Assembly (NCBI GenBank): GCA_029215795.1
Contig: JARDYH010000002.1
Span: forward strand, 293,415,973-293,479,972
Direction of reading: 5' to 3'
From: Anniella stebbinsi
Lineage: Eukaryota > Chordata > Lepidosauria > Squamata > Anniellidae
Length of the DNA: 64,000 nt
The notes beneath the pieces are model-generated. The model had not been told where the DNA came from, made no database searches, and was given only the letters and a program-made list of their open reading frames with translations. Within the stretch, counting starts at the first letter, position 1. Each line of letters opens with the position of its first letter. This document shows, piece after piece, positions 1 to 10,602 of this stretch. A program made the translations under genes and the position numbers.

Positions 1-260
1 ATCGGGCGTAGAGGCGCGTTTTCTCTCCGATTATGCGCATTATCGAATGCGCATTAAATAGCGAGTTTTATTTTGCTCCGGCCGTTAAAGCGCATTTTGA
101 CTATGTGAACAAGCGATTCTCCGCATGTCAACAGTTTAAATCGCGTTTCAGTCGTCCAGTAATGCGCTTCGCTGCCTCTCGTACAGAGGTATTAGGCGTG
201 AATGCGCTTCTGTGAATATGCGCATAATTGCCTAACCAGGCGTAAAGGCGAATTCTTGTA
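1..260. repeat. CpG-rich sequence with repeated GCGCAT words, cut by the window edge
   Basis: Words such as ATGCGCATT, AATGCGCTTC, GGCGTAGAGGCG and GGCGTAAAGGCG recur, including the hairpin GCGCATTATCGAATGCGC. CpG density is far above the flanking intron. It is probably one side of a young transposon whose other side is outside the window. The 60-codon ORF at 33-215 is not protein-like. Confidence 0.5.
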
Positions 261-1509
261 GATGAGGCCTAGATTTGGACAAAAGACCTCAGATGTATCA
301 CTACTGGCATTCTTCCAGTAATTATTTCACCTAGAGACCCTGTTCTTTCTGTCAAAATACTATGTTAAAAAAAACCAGGGATTGGGTGTTCATTGTCCCT
401 GGCCTCCTGATACCACGTTTCTGGTACAAGACAAGCTCCCTGTTCCCAGTTGTTCTCTTGCTCCCACTGCTGAAATCTCTCTTCAACCACTGAATCCAGG
501 GTTCTGTCAAAGAACTTCATCAACCCTTTTCTCCAGGGCACCTAGTTCTGGCTGCTGAAGCCACCACTTCTACTGAATTGGCGATCTGCTCCCTGCCTTT
601 TTCAAGACTTCTGTCCACAACATCCACAGATGTTTCTCCACACGCCATAATCTTCTCCATGAAGAATCCAAAGGTATCCCTGGAGAAGTGTTTTCGAAGT
701 CCTATCCTATCTTCTGGAGGTCCTTTGCCTACAAATTATAGCCTCCACTTTTGTATCCACTTTTCTATCGTGTGTTTGCGTGAGTGCTTGAATAAATTTG
801 CTCAAACCTTTAAGCAGGCTTTGCAATTAGAATCCCAGCTTCTTTCATGCAGTGAATGGGTGGAAAGGCTCATGACCAGGCTCCCATCCCATAGCCCCCT
901 CTTCAAGCCCATACCCACTGTGTTTGCTGAAATCCTCAAGAGGATTTAAGCACCACACAAAGTAATCTTTATGTCTTTATGATCCCAGTGAGACATCACC
1001 AGTTCCCCCAAAAGGAAACAAGGAGAAGAAGTAGTACACAAGGCGCTAGAAATTGGAGTGAGTGTTCAGAATTCAGTTGCTCCATTCATTATACCTTCCC
1101 CTTTTGCCATGATAAGTTTGTTCAAGGACTGTATGCTGTGTTCCATCTGTGGCTAGAGGTAAACTGCCATAAGGTGTTCTCTCCCTTATCTTTCCATTCT
1201 CCTCTCACCCACCTCCTTTATTCCCGTCTTCTCTCACAGAAGCCTTAGAATCCAAATTTGCCTAACCCTGGATTCTACAGAATCCCAGGAACAAACTGCA
1301 TTTGAATCCAAGCCCACGACTCATGTCGATGGCTTAGCCTTCTATGCACAGCAGCACTCAGTTTAGACAGCAACCCAACCTTTAAGCTAATTTCCACATA
1401 CTTGAATCCTATCCATAGATTTCTATGTTGTGCATTTGGTTTTTTACCTTATATGATTAATATGGCTAGGATTGTTTGTTATATATGAGGTTATTAATTC
1501 CTCAATGGA
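261..1509. other. PLPP4 intron, nothing recognised
   Basis: The sequence is of mixed composition with TC-rich stretches. The ORFs at 578-949 and 979-1248 lack splice context or recognisable protein features. The expected next PLPP4 exon was not found here. Confidence 0.6.
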
Positions 1510-1517
1510 ATTCATAT
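1510..1517. repeat. Left target-site duplication of fold-back copy 1
   Basis: ATTCATAT lies directly before the TAGGG terminus and is repeated exactly at 4802-4809 directly after the other terminus. Confidence 0.9.
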
Positions 1518-1538
1518 TAGGGATGTGCACTGACCCCC

Positions 1539-1650
1539 CGGATCGGATCGGATAGCGGATCGGAATCGGACCTGGGGGGTCGGATCGGATCGGATCGGAT
1601 CGGAGGATGGTCGGATCGGATCGGACCGGATGTCCGATCCGGATCGGACG
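1539..1650. repeat. CGGAT pentamer array at the left end of fold-back copy 1
   Basis: CGGAT/CGGATCGGAT units are repeated with interruptions (CCTGGGGGGT, GGTCGGAT). The array is CpG-dense compared with the surrounding intron. Its position just inside the terminus resembles the subterminal transposase-binding repeats known in other hAT elements. That role is an inference. Confidence 0.8.
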
Positions 1651-2428
1651 CCATTTTGAATGCTTTTTCCCATAGCCAAGTATTGTTTTACAAAAACGCC
1701 TATAACTTTTTCATTTTTAAAGATAGAAGGATGAAACTTGGGCACATTATACACTGGTTAGGGATAGTTATCTGAGAGAAATTTCAGAAAGATTGGTGCA
1801 TGAGTTTTGTGGTAATTAATTGTTTAATAAATACCCAGAAATGCCTATAACTTTGTCATTTTTAAAGTTACAAACATGAAACTTTGCCACATTGTAGGTG
1901 GTACCTTGGGACCTATCTGTGAGAAATTTCAGAAACTTAGGTGCTTGCCTTGTGTGGCAATTAATTTTAGAAAAATGGGTAGTAGTGGGGTAAATACATT
2001 TACGCCTCCCATTTTTTTATTTTTGAAGATACAAACAGGAAACTTGGGCACATTACAGGTACCACTTGCCTTGATATGTGTGTGAAATTTCAGAAACATT
2101 GGAGCTTGCCTTGTGTGGCAATTAATTTTTGAAACAATGAGGAAAGAAACACCTATAACTTTGTCATTTTTAAAGTTACACACATGAAACTTTGCCACAT
2201 TGTAGGTGGTACCTTGGGACCTATGTGTGTGAAATTTCAGAAACATAGGTGCTTGCCTTGTGTGGCAATTAATTTTTTAATAAATACCCAGGAATGCCTA
2301 TAACTTTGTCATTTGTAAAGTTACACACATGAAACTTTGCCACATTGTAGGCGGTACCTTGGGACCTATGTGTGTAAAATTTCAGAAACGTAGGTGCTTG
2401 TATTGTGTGGCAATTAATTTTTGAAACA

Positions 2429-2577
2429 ATGAGGGATTCATTGGACAGCACTTGCCCATAGGGATTCATTGGACAGTACTTGCCCATAGGGATTCATTGG
2501 ACAGTACTTTCCTATAGGAAATCATTGGAAAGCACTTGCCCATAGAAAATCATTGGAAAGCACTTGCCCATTGAGAA
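2429..2577 (+). repeat. 28-bp minisatellite in the left arm of copy 1
   Basis: There are five units of about 28 bp on the pattern GGATTCATTGGACAGTACTT plus GCCCATAG, the last two altered to AAATCATTGGAAAGC. The array is mirrored in the right arm at about 3745-3890 and is missing from both arms of copy 2. Confidence 0.85.
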
Positions 2578-3744
2578 ATACAGTTATGCCTCCCACTTTT
2601 TTATTTTTGAAGATACAAACAGGAAACTTGGGCACATTGTAGACTGGTTAGGGATAGTTATCTGTGAGAAATTTCAGAAAGATTGGTGCATGCGTTTTGT
2701 GGCAATTAATTTTTTAATAAATACCCAGGAATGCCTATAACTTTGTCATTTTTAAAGTTACATACATGAAACTTTGCCACATTGTAGGTGGTACCTTGGG
2801 ATCTATGTGTGTAAAATTTCAAAAACGTAGGTGCTTGCCTTGTATGGCAATTAATTTTAGAAAAATGGGTAGTAGTGGGGTAAATACATTTACGCCTCCC
2901 ATTTTTTTATTTTTAAAGATACAAACAGGAAACATGGGCACATTACAGGGAACACTTCACTTGATATGTGTGTAAAATTTCAGAATGATAGGTCCAGGCA
3001 TGTGGTGGCAAGGTGTCTGCACACACCACTTTGAAGACTGTAGAAAATTTCTCCTGTAACGATCCCAGCGAGAGAGAGTGATCCTAGGCTCAGCCGTTCT
3101 GCTTGAGTGAAAGTATCAAAGCAGACACGAGCCAAGTGCTACTTTGTTTCTCCTTTTGTAATGGATACTAGCTCAGTTGCAGCCAAGCGTGCAAGGATCA
3201 AAGAGATGAGAGAAAGTGTTTCCTTCTTCTTCCCGGGAGGCGGGAGGGTGCAATTGACAGCCCCAGCCTCTGTGTAAAAAAGGTTAATAACTTTTAATCT
3301 AAAAAATTCGTAGCCACCAAATGCCTGGACCTATCATTCTGAAATTTTACACACATATCAAGTGAAGTGTTCCCTGTAATGTGCCCATGTTTCCTGTTTG
3401 TATCTTTAAAAATAAAAAAATGGGAGGCGTAAATGTATTTACCCCACTACTACCCATTTTTCTAAAATTAATTGCCATACAAGGCAAGCACCTACGTTTT
3501 TGAAATTTTACACACATAGGTCCCAAGGTACCACCTACAATGTGGCAAAGTTTCATGTATGTAACTTTAAAAATGACAAAGTTATAGGCATTCCTGGGTA
3601 TTTATTAAAAAATTAATTGCCACAAAACGCATGCACCAATCTTTCTGAAATTTCTGACAGATAACTATCCCTAACCAGTCTACAGTGTGCCCAAGTTTCC
3701 TGTTTGTATCTTCAAAAATAAAAAAGTGGGAGGCATAACTGTAT

Positions 3745-3890
3745 TTCTCAATGGGCAAGTGCTTTCCAATGATTTTCTATGGGCAAGTGCTTTCCAATGA
3801 TTTCCTATAGGAAAGTACTGTCCAATGAATCCCTATGGGCAAGTACTGTCCAATGAATCCCTATGGGCAAGTGCTGTCCAATGAATCCCT
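3745..3890 (-). repeat. 28-bp minisatellite in the right arm of copy 1
   Basis: This is the reverse complement of the 2429-2577 array, with the same number and order of variant units. The two arms therefore share a recent common template. Confidence 0.85.
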
Positions 3891-4801
3891 CATTGTTTCA
3901 AAAATTAATTGCCACACAATACAAGCACCTACGTTTCTGAAATTTTACACACATGGGTCCCAAGGTACCGCCTACAATGTGGCAAAGTTTCATGTGTGTA
4001 ACTTTACAAATGACAAAGTTATAGGCATTCCTGGGTATTTATTAAAAAATTAATTGCCACACAAGGCAAGCACCTATGTTTCTGAAATTTCACACACATA
4101 GGTCCCAAGGTACCACCTACAATGTGGCAAAGTTTCATGTGTGTAACTTTAAAAATGACAAAGTTATAGGTGTTTCTTTCCTCATTGTTTCAAAAATTAA
4201 TTGCCACACAAGGCAAGCTCCAATGTTTCTGAAATTTCACACACATATCAAGGCAAGTGGTACCTGTAATGTGCCCAAGTTTCCTGTTTTTATCTTCAAA
4301 AATAAAAAAATGGGAGGCGTAAATGTATTTACCCCACTACTACCCATTTTTCTAAAATTAATTGCCACACAAGGCAAGCACCTAAGTTTCTGAAATTTCT
4401 CACAGATAGGTCCCAAGGTACCACCTACAATGTGGCAAAGTTTCATGTTTGTAACTTTAAAAATGACAAAGTTATAGGCATTTCTGGGTATTTATTAAAC
4501 AATTAATTGCCACAAAACGCATGCACCAATCTTTCTGAAATTTCTCACAGATAACTATCCCTAACCAGTGTATAATGTGCCCAAGTTTCATCCTTCTATC
4601 TTTAAAAATGAAAAAGTTATAGGCGTTTTTGTAAAACAATACTTGGCTATGGGAAAAAGCATTCAAAATGGCGTCCGATCCGGATCGGACCTCGTCGGAT
4701 CGGATCGGATCGGAGGTTGATCGGATCGGATCGGATTTTCCCGATTTTGGGGCAGATCGGATTCGGATCGTGGATCGGATCCGATCCGATGCACACCCCT
4801 A

Positions 4802-4809
4802 ATTCATAT
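4802..4809. repeat. Right target-site duplication of fold-back copy 1
   Basis: ATTCATAT is an exact match to 1510-1517. The 8-bp length is the hAT signature. Confidence 0.9.
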
Positions 4810-5361
4810 AGTGCCTATTACCAATAAACTAACTCTCAATGTGATTATTGTAGTCATTTGTTTTTGTGTGTGTGTTCACACGCACATACGTGATGAATTA
4901 ACAGTTCCCTTTGGAATAGGCTCGTGCGTACATGTGTAATGCCTGCCTCTGAGGGCCTTGGCATGTTGGCTGAATAAAGTGGGAGGGGCATAGAGTGGAG
5001 TGAGGGAAGTGCAAAACTTCTGTTGAAAAAAAGGGCAGTTGGGTTGGAGGAGAGAAGAGGAGGAAGCAGAAGCAGAAAGGGAGTGAAGGAGGAGAAAAGG
5101 GGAGGAAAGACAGAGAAACCAGCAGCGTGGTGGAGAAGAAGACAGTCTGCAGTTCAATGAAGAGTGTGCTCCATACACAGAGAGAGACAAGCAACTAGGG
5201 GACTAGGGAACGGGATAAACAACTCTTGTTTGTTCAGCAAAACTAACGTTGCTCTTCACAGAAGACTGTGGGTTGAATGTGGAGTTGAATATATTTTATT
5301 CATATTTGGGCTAAATGCTTTCTTCATGTTATTATTCCCTAAACCTTTTTATGTAAAGTAA

Positions 5362-5410
<49 letters not shown>

Positions 5411-5926
5411 ATTTGCCTCTGGAGTGACTGCAATCTGCCCCTCCTCCTCCTAGTTATAAAAACCTGAAACATTACATTTGCATTTCATTGTATAAATCGT
5501 TTATACACATCATTAAGACTATGCAGAAGCCTCTCCTTTTCCTAGTTCAACTCTAATCCATTTCTGGTGGGAACAGACATGCCCTAGTGAAAATCATTAA
5601 AAAGCTGCTAGGTCAGCCATGAAATCACCTAGGTGAAGTTTACATTTGCATGTTTAATACTAGACGAACTGCTATATCAAGTGATCCTAGATGTGTGGGG
5701 AGTGGGGAAGGGGCTATCTTTCATCTCAATCACCTCACATCACTTCAGACACAAATGGTGGTGTATGTGTCTTTCTCTGCAAGGCAGTCTAAACGTTCAG
5801 GTGAAAGTCACCAAGTGCTGAATTACAGAGTAGCATCCATGCATGAGCAAATCAAACACTACAGTGCAATCTTAGGCATGTTCACTCATGTTCCACTGTA
5901 TTCAGTGGCACTTACTCCCCAGTACT
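4810..5926. other. Intron with a TA microsatellite
   Basis: A TA dinucleotide run lies at about 5364-5408. A purine-rich GGAGGAGAAAAGG stretch lies at about 5040-5110. No gene seen. Confidence 0.7.
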
Positions 5927-6060
5927 GCCTTCTCCAAGCTGGTGTCCTCCAGATTCTTTGGATTACAACTCCCAGCATTCTTGACCATTGCTATGCTGGC
6001 TGGGGCTGATGGGAGTTGAAGTCCAAAACACCTGGAGGATACCAGCTTGGGGAAGGTTGC
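5927..6060. mobile_element. 130-bp palindromic MITE (CTCCAGATGT family)
   Basis: GCCTTCTCCAAGCTGGTGTC and CCAGCTTGGGGAAGGTTGC are the ends. The inner arms are ACAACTCCCAGCATTC and GATGGGAGTTGAAGTCC. Abundant in this window and in squamate genomes generally. Confidence 0.8.
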
Positions 6061-6145
6061 CCTAAGAGATGCATTTAGTATTGTTGCAGCCTTAGAGGCC
6101 TGCACAACTTCTTCCCCTTTTGCCACTAAATAAGATCTACACATA

Positions 6146-6679
6146 GGCTGAATTCGGACAACACAGTAGTCATTGGTGGGTTGAGTAGCCAACTCACAGT
6201 TGGTTATTTTGTGGGTACTCCCCACACAACATATTCCTACACAACTGTGGGTGGTTGGGGCTGGCGTTGAGTGGACTAATAGTCAACCCAGCATTTGACT
6301 GACACAGCTCCCACCCCTCTCCCCACCCTCCCTCCTCCCAGTTCTATCCCAGCAGCCTCTGCAAGTTACACCAGTTGTAGCAGAGTGGCAGCCGCCGCTT
6401 TGGTCGCTCTTGCTGCCTGGCTCTATGGACTTGTGTTTTAACCTGCTCACCACACGCCATTAACACACTCACCCCTCCACACAACACTTTAAACAACTGG
6501 CTTCGAGCTAAACAACTTGGAAGCCAGTTGTTTCTCTCAGTTGCTTATTTGGGCGGAATAGCATACTGTTAGTAGTTTGTGAGCAGCGAGTTACCCTCCA
6601 CACAACACAATAAGCAACAAACTGACTATTGTTTCCCCCCGCCCCCCCCAGTTGCTTAATGTGTTGTCTGAATGCAGCC
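6146..6679. mobile_element. Diverged relative of the GACAACAC MITE
   Basis: The left end GGCTGAATTCGGACAACAC and the right end GTGTTGTCTGAATGCAGCC are imperfect inverted repeats closely related to 22702-23240. The size (534 bp) and internal GTACTCCCCACACAACA motif agree. No clear 8-bp target duplication. Confidence 0.75.
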
Positions 6680-6867
6680 ATAGAGTTGTATAGTGTTGTG
6701 TGGCACAGCAAAAACATTTTATAGTTTCTTTGCAGGGAACTGGGGGAGGGCTTGGCCAGGAAGGTATGTTTAAGTCAGACTTGCCAGGAATGTTTAAAGA
6801 AACATACGTAGCAGCCCTTTGTTGATTTTAGATGGCAGCCATGTCTTCAGCAACAGCACTCACATTT

Positions 6868-7040
6868 CACTTGTTTCTGCAGATCAAATGACTTACTCTT
6901 TCCAATACAATGCACTTGAGGAATGCCATTCTCTGTAAATGCTTGATAGCACCGCGCACACAATGACAGAATTCTTTTGCATTCTTCTGAATATAATCTG
7001 CTGAGCGTGTTACTTGTACATTCAGCTGCCATGGTTATTA
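6868..7040 (-). other. Candidate alternative or cryptic exon inside PLPP4 intron 5
   Basis: On the minus strand this stretch is open in two frames and ends in a strong donor-like GAAAGAGTAAGTC near 6893-6905. One frame reads from an ATG near 7031 as MAAECTSNTLSRLYSEECKR. The sequence looks less repetitive than its surroundings. Possible acceptors (CTCAG, CAG near 7007-7015) lack a good pyrimidine tract. I do not recognise the peptide and it does not match the expected next PLPP4 exon. It could be an alternative exon, a first exon of an unannotated transcript, or chance. Confidence 0.2.
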
Positions 7041-7305
7041 TGTAGGAGTTTCTTTTCTCAAACAACAATGATAAGATCCCTACAGAAATGATAGGTGCTG
7101 ATCTAAGGAATGTGAACAGAAAAGACAGTCAGAAAGGAGGTTGCCTAGCTGGGTTTGCTCCAGCACATTATTTATGTCCTAATTTAAATGTATAAACTAT
7201 GCTGGAAATGACAGCTGAGGAACCTTTTCTGGTTTCAGGGCCACTTTACCTCACTGAGAATGTGTTGGGGTTCCATGTGTTGCAATAGGTGAGGCAGCCC
7301 CAGAC

Positions 7306-7522
7306 TCTGACACACACACAACCCATTCAGACCCATTCATTCACACATTCAGTTCACACCCCATTCACCTCCATTCGTTAATATGCACTCATAGACACAC
7401 AAACACAAATTCATACATACGTGCACTCACATTCATACAAACACACTCAGAATTCATACACACACACCATTCACAAACACACATTTGTACAAATTTATAC
7501 ACTGATGCACACACAGACAAGA
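7306..7522. repeat. CA-rich low-complexity tract
   Basis: Irregular repeats of CACACA and CATTCA / CATACA words. The apparent ORFs here are low-complexity artefacts. Confidence 0.8.
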
Positions 7523-8005
7523 TCCCCTTACATGGCTGTTAGGCTTGGAAAATGCCCCCCCCCCCGCAGCAATAAGGTACAATGGAGACATGGGGGGGGG
7601 GAACAGGAGGCCACAGATCAGCTGGGGAGACACTGTGGACTGCATATGGAATTAGGAATACACCATTCCTAATACACTCCCCAGCCACAAAGGCTACATA
7701 AATGTCCTGGCCTGGCAAAACCAGGCACTGGTTAAATACCATGCACACCTGGCTGCATTACTGCTTTCAGATTGTCAGGTTAGAAATTGTGCAGGCCTGC
7801 TATAGATTCAAGATGGATGACCACTTTGCAATATTTCTACTAGTCCTATAGATTAAGAGTCTCCAAAAACAATCTCCACCCACCCCCACCACTCCCTTTC
7901 AGCCATATCCGCTGGAAAAAATCCTTCCACCTCAAATCATCCTGGAGCCGAATAAGGCCAACATCTAGGTGAGACAACCATTGTACTACATTTGAATGAA
8001 CTCAC

Positions 8006-8130
8006 AGGAAGAATGGATGCTAGGAAAGCTTTTCCTGCCTTCTGACACCACATCTGGATCACCCGTGCAGTGCATTTCAGAGTTCATTACTCCATCCGGA
8101 AAGCAGCGGTAAAAGAAATCAGGACGGGGT
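8006..8130 (-). CDS. PLPP4: PLPP4 coding exon 5 (catalytic motifs C1 and C2)
   Basis: This 125-bp exon is bounded on the minus strand by the acceptor TTTCTTGCAG and the donor GTGAGT. It encodes the rest of motif C1 ([14 protein letters not shown]), then a loop ([20 protein letters not shown]), then FPSIHSS. The last matches motif C2 of the PAP2 superfamily, where the histidine takes part in phosphoryl transfer (family knowledge). The exon begins by completing the AG|A arginine codon from exon 4. It ends one base into the next codon, expected to be phenylalanine. Motif C3 (SR-x5-H-x3-D) should be in the next exon, which I could not find in 1-8005. No frame damage is seen, so the gene looks functional. 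Confidence 0.95.
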
Positions 8131-8641
8131 CTGCAAGAAACACCATGGACATTTGAAACAGAAGAGCCCCCATTGGTAAAACCTCCAGAGATCATTACAA
8201 TTATGCTGACTACTTATGCCAGGGGAGTTCATTTCCTCCTGTTCTTTGTTGAGCAAAGGTGCTGAACAAAATCAATTACTTACTTTCATTTAAAGTGCTC
8301 TGGCCATGAAAGCTGTTAAGACTTCTAGCAGCTTAGAGTATCGTGTTGCTAAGGAGGGGGACATGCATCAGAATACAAAGGACTGTGCTACAAATGCAGA
8401 GAAGTTTCTTTAAAAATTAGTTGGTTATGGGAGTGATCCTATGCATGTTTAGACAGAAAAAAAGCCCAATAACTCCCAACATTCCCCAACCAGCCATTAG
8501 AATTCAGGTTAATTCAGGTTTAGTATATATGTCCTAGAAAAGAGTAAAACCAGGATTGGTAGTTGTTGTTTTTTTAAAGGAACAAAACAGTGTTTTGGTA
8601 CTTGTGTCATGCATTGAATGGATTTCAATGCTGAGTTTGTG
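8131..8641. other. PLPP4 intron 4, exon-proximal part
   Basis: Contains the acceptor and pyrimidine tract of exon 5. No repeat recognised. Confidence 0.6.
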
Positions 8642-8961
8642 TAGGCTGACCATATGAAAAGGAGGACAGGGCTCATGTAACTTTAACAGTTGCAGAGAAA
8701 AGGCAATTTCAGCCGGTGTCATTTGTATGCAATTAGTACCTGGTGAAATCCCATCTTCATCACAACAATTAAAGTTGCAGGCACTATACTAGAGAGACCA
8801 GATACACAAGAAGGCAGGGCCCCTGCAGCTTTAACTGTTGTGATGAAGAGGGAATTTCACCAGGAACTAATTGCATACAAATGATGCTGGCTGAAATTGC
8901 CTTTTTTCTACAACTGTTAAAGTTACATGAGCCCTGTCCTCCTTTTCATATGGACAGCCTA
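8642..8961. mobile_element. hAT-like MITE, TAGGSTGACCATATG family, copy A
   Basis: This 320-bp palindromic MITE begins TAGGCTGACCATATGAAAAG and ends CTTTTCATATGGACAGCCTA. The flanks carry a 7-of-8 duplication (AGTTTGTG at 8634-8641, GGTTTGTG at 8962-8969), supporting hAT mobility. Inner arms carry the AACTTTAACAGTTG / CAACTGTTAAAGTT stretch. Confidence 0.85.
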
Positions 8962-9399
8962 GGTTTGTGAGACATGACAATTAAATTCCAACTCACTGTA
9001 AGCTTTCCCTTTCAAGGCTGAGAAAAAAAGAAATGTCAATTGACTAAACAAAACCCAAAAGAAAGATACTATGAACCTAAAAATTGTTATGGGTTCCTCA
9101 CCCCACCCCACCCCACCCCACCCCCAAAGGTTAACTGGTTTGTAAGAAATAAGTAAAATAGGGTAAGCTGAATATGTAAACAGTAAGTGCATCATTGAGC
9201 AAATATATGAAGAGACAAGACACATGCTAAAGGAAAAACAAAAGGGCACAACATCATTAAACATTAAAAATCTGCAGCAACCTAAACTTTATCTGCCTAA
9301 TCTCTACACCCTAAATGGTTTGGGGGCAGCAAGCTGAAGAACCACCTCCACCCATTCAAACCTTGCACAATTTAAGATTTGCATCTCGTAGCCCTGCTC

Positions 9400-9600
9400 A
9401 CTGATCCGTGATGAGAGCTATCAGGTTAGTGAATGTCCGTGGCAGGGTGTTTTTTTGTATTGGGCCCTTATCTTTGGGATGCCCTTCCTAAGGAAATACA
9501 TGTAGCCCCTTCTCTGTTGGTGTTAAGGAGAGACTTCTTTCTATTCCAGTGTACATTTCAGTATTTTTATAGTGTTGTGTTATCTTTTAATGTTTAATTA
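9400..9600 (+). pseudogene. Degenerate LINE 3' fragment
   Basis: GTCCGTGGCAGGGTG and CTTTGGGATGCCCTTCCTAA resemble the LINE RT C-terminal coding stretch, with a T-rich region after it. Heavily decayed. Confidence 0.45.
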
Positions 9601-9610
9601 AATTAAACAA

Positions 9611-9707
9611 AAGTCCAAATTATTATATACAATAAAATACCAGTTAGAAAAACACTTTTATTCTAACTAGTATTTTATTGTATATAATAACTTGAAATTT
9701 TGGACTT
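9611..9707. repeat. Near-perfect AT-rich hairpin
   Basis: Bases 9622-9649 (ATTATATACAATAAAATACC then AGTTAGAA) pair with 9661-9688 at 27 of 28 positions across an 11-base loop. Outer AAGTCCAAA and TTTGGACTT extend the stem after a small interruption. It could be a tiny MITE or a recent template-switch product. Confidence 0.8.
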
Positions 9708-10200
9708 TTTTTCAGTGTTATGGGATCATTGAGTAAGAAAACTGCCTTGTGAGGGTAGACACACCAAAAACGGAGGTAAAAATCATTTAATAAATAAACA
9801 AACTACTCAAAGTGCAAGTATTATGAGCAGAGAGGTGATGACAAGGAGTTCACCTCTTCTATCCCCATGTTTTCAGGTGAGCCCCACATGGCTCAGAGAT
9901 GGAAGAACACCCAGTTCATCTCATGGCTCTTCACAGACCACACAGACCAAGTCACAACCCTACAAGCCAATGGATAAAGGTGAACCAGCCCTAAAGGTTT
10001 TACCATCCATGATCCACACCCCCAAGATGAATAGCCCTAAGGTGCTAGTCTGGTGGTAACCCTTCATTACCCAAGTAATGGCTCAAGTAATCACCAGTGT
10101 TCCTTACTTAATGCTGTCCCCCTTTTAAGCTGCACTGACCTTGCCTGCTGTGACCTATTTAAATAACCATCAACAAACACAAGGCAAACAAACCCATAAC

Positions 10201-10555
10201 ACAGGGGTGCAGAACCTCTGTCAGCCCAAGGGCCAAATTCCATTTCAGAGACACTCTCGGGAGCTGCGTTCCAATGGTGGGTGGGACCAAAGGTAAAAGG
10301 AGCAGGGCCAAAAATACAAGGATGTTGTATCTTAAAGCTCATACTACCAGCAACTAAGCCTTAGGAGAGGCATGTCAACAGTTTAGAATGGGGAAAAACT
10401 GTGCAAAAGCTGCAATACCACCCAATGATCTATGCTTGGGGGAAAAGGGGTGGGGCCAGGGGAAGGGGACAAGTCCATGTGGGGAACTTCAGAGGATTGG
10501 ATTGGGACCCTAGGAAGGCCAGATTTGCCCCCCAGGTCTGAAGTTGTACACTTCT
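10201..10555. mobile_element. 355-bp hAT-like MITE (ACAGGGGTGCAGAAC ends)
   Basis: The left end ACAGGGGTGCAGAAC pairs imperfectly, mostly by transitions, with the right end GTTGTACACTTCT inverted. Flanks CCCATAAC (10193-10200) and ACCATAAC (10556-10563) agree at seven of eight positions, as for a hAT target duplication. Confidence 0.6.
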
Positions 10556-10602
10556 ACCATAACCCAAAGACCAATCCTGCATGCGACCTAGAGTAGAGAA
10601 GG

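Larger units (their letters stand above)
1518..4801. mobile_element. Giant fold-back hAT-like non-autonomous element, copy 1
   Basis: This 3284-bp element is flanked by an exact 8-bp duplication ATTCATAT at 1510-1517 and 4802-4809. The ends read TAGGGATGTGCAC and GTGCACACCCCTA in opposite orientation. TAGGG/CAGGG ends and an 8-bp duplication fit the hAT superfamily. Two inverted arms of about 1.49 kb (1518-3009 and 3310-4801) surround a 300-bp spacer. Each arm starts with an array of CGGAT pentamers, followed by degenerate tandem units of about 150 bp marked by CCTATAACTTTGTCATTTTT and by GGCAATTAATTTT. No transposase is encoded. The mirrored small ORFs in the arms are by-products of the palindrome. 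Confidence 0.9.

Noticed and set aside
2429..2577. CRISPR array
   Set aside because: Direct 28-bp repeats are contiguous with no spacers and lie inside a vertebrate transposon.
1876..4446. Repeated 60-130 codon ORFs in the fold-back arms as a gene family
   Set aside because: They appear mirrored on both strands because of the palindrome and come from 150-bp non-coding units. The frame is not conserved against stops in the older relic.
7306..7522. CRISPR-like array or spaced repeats
   Set aside because: Irregular CA-rich low complexity without constant repeat length or spacers.
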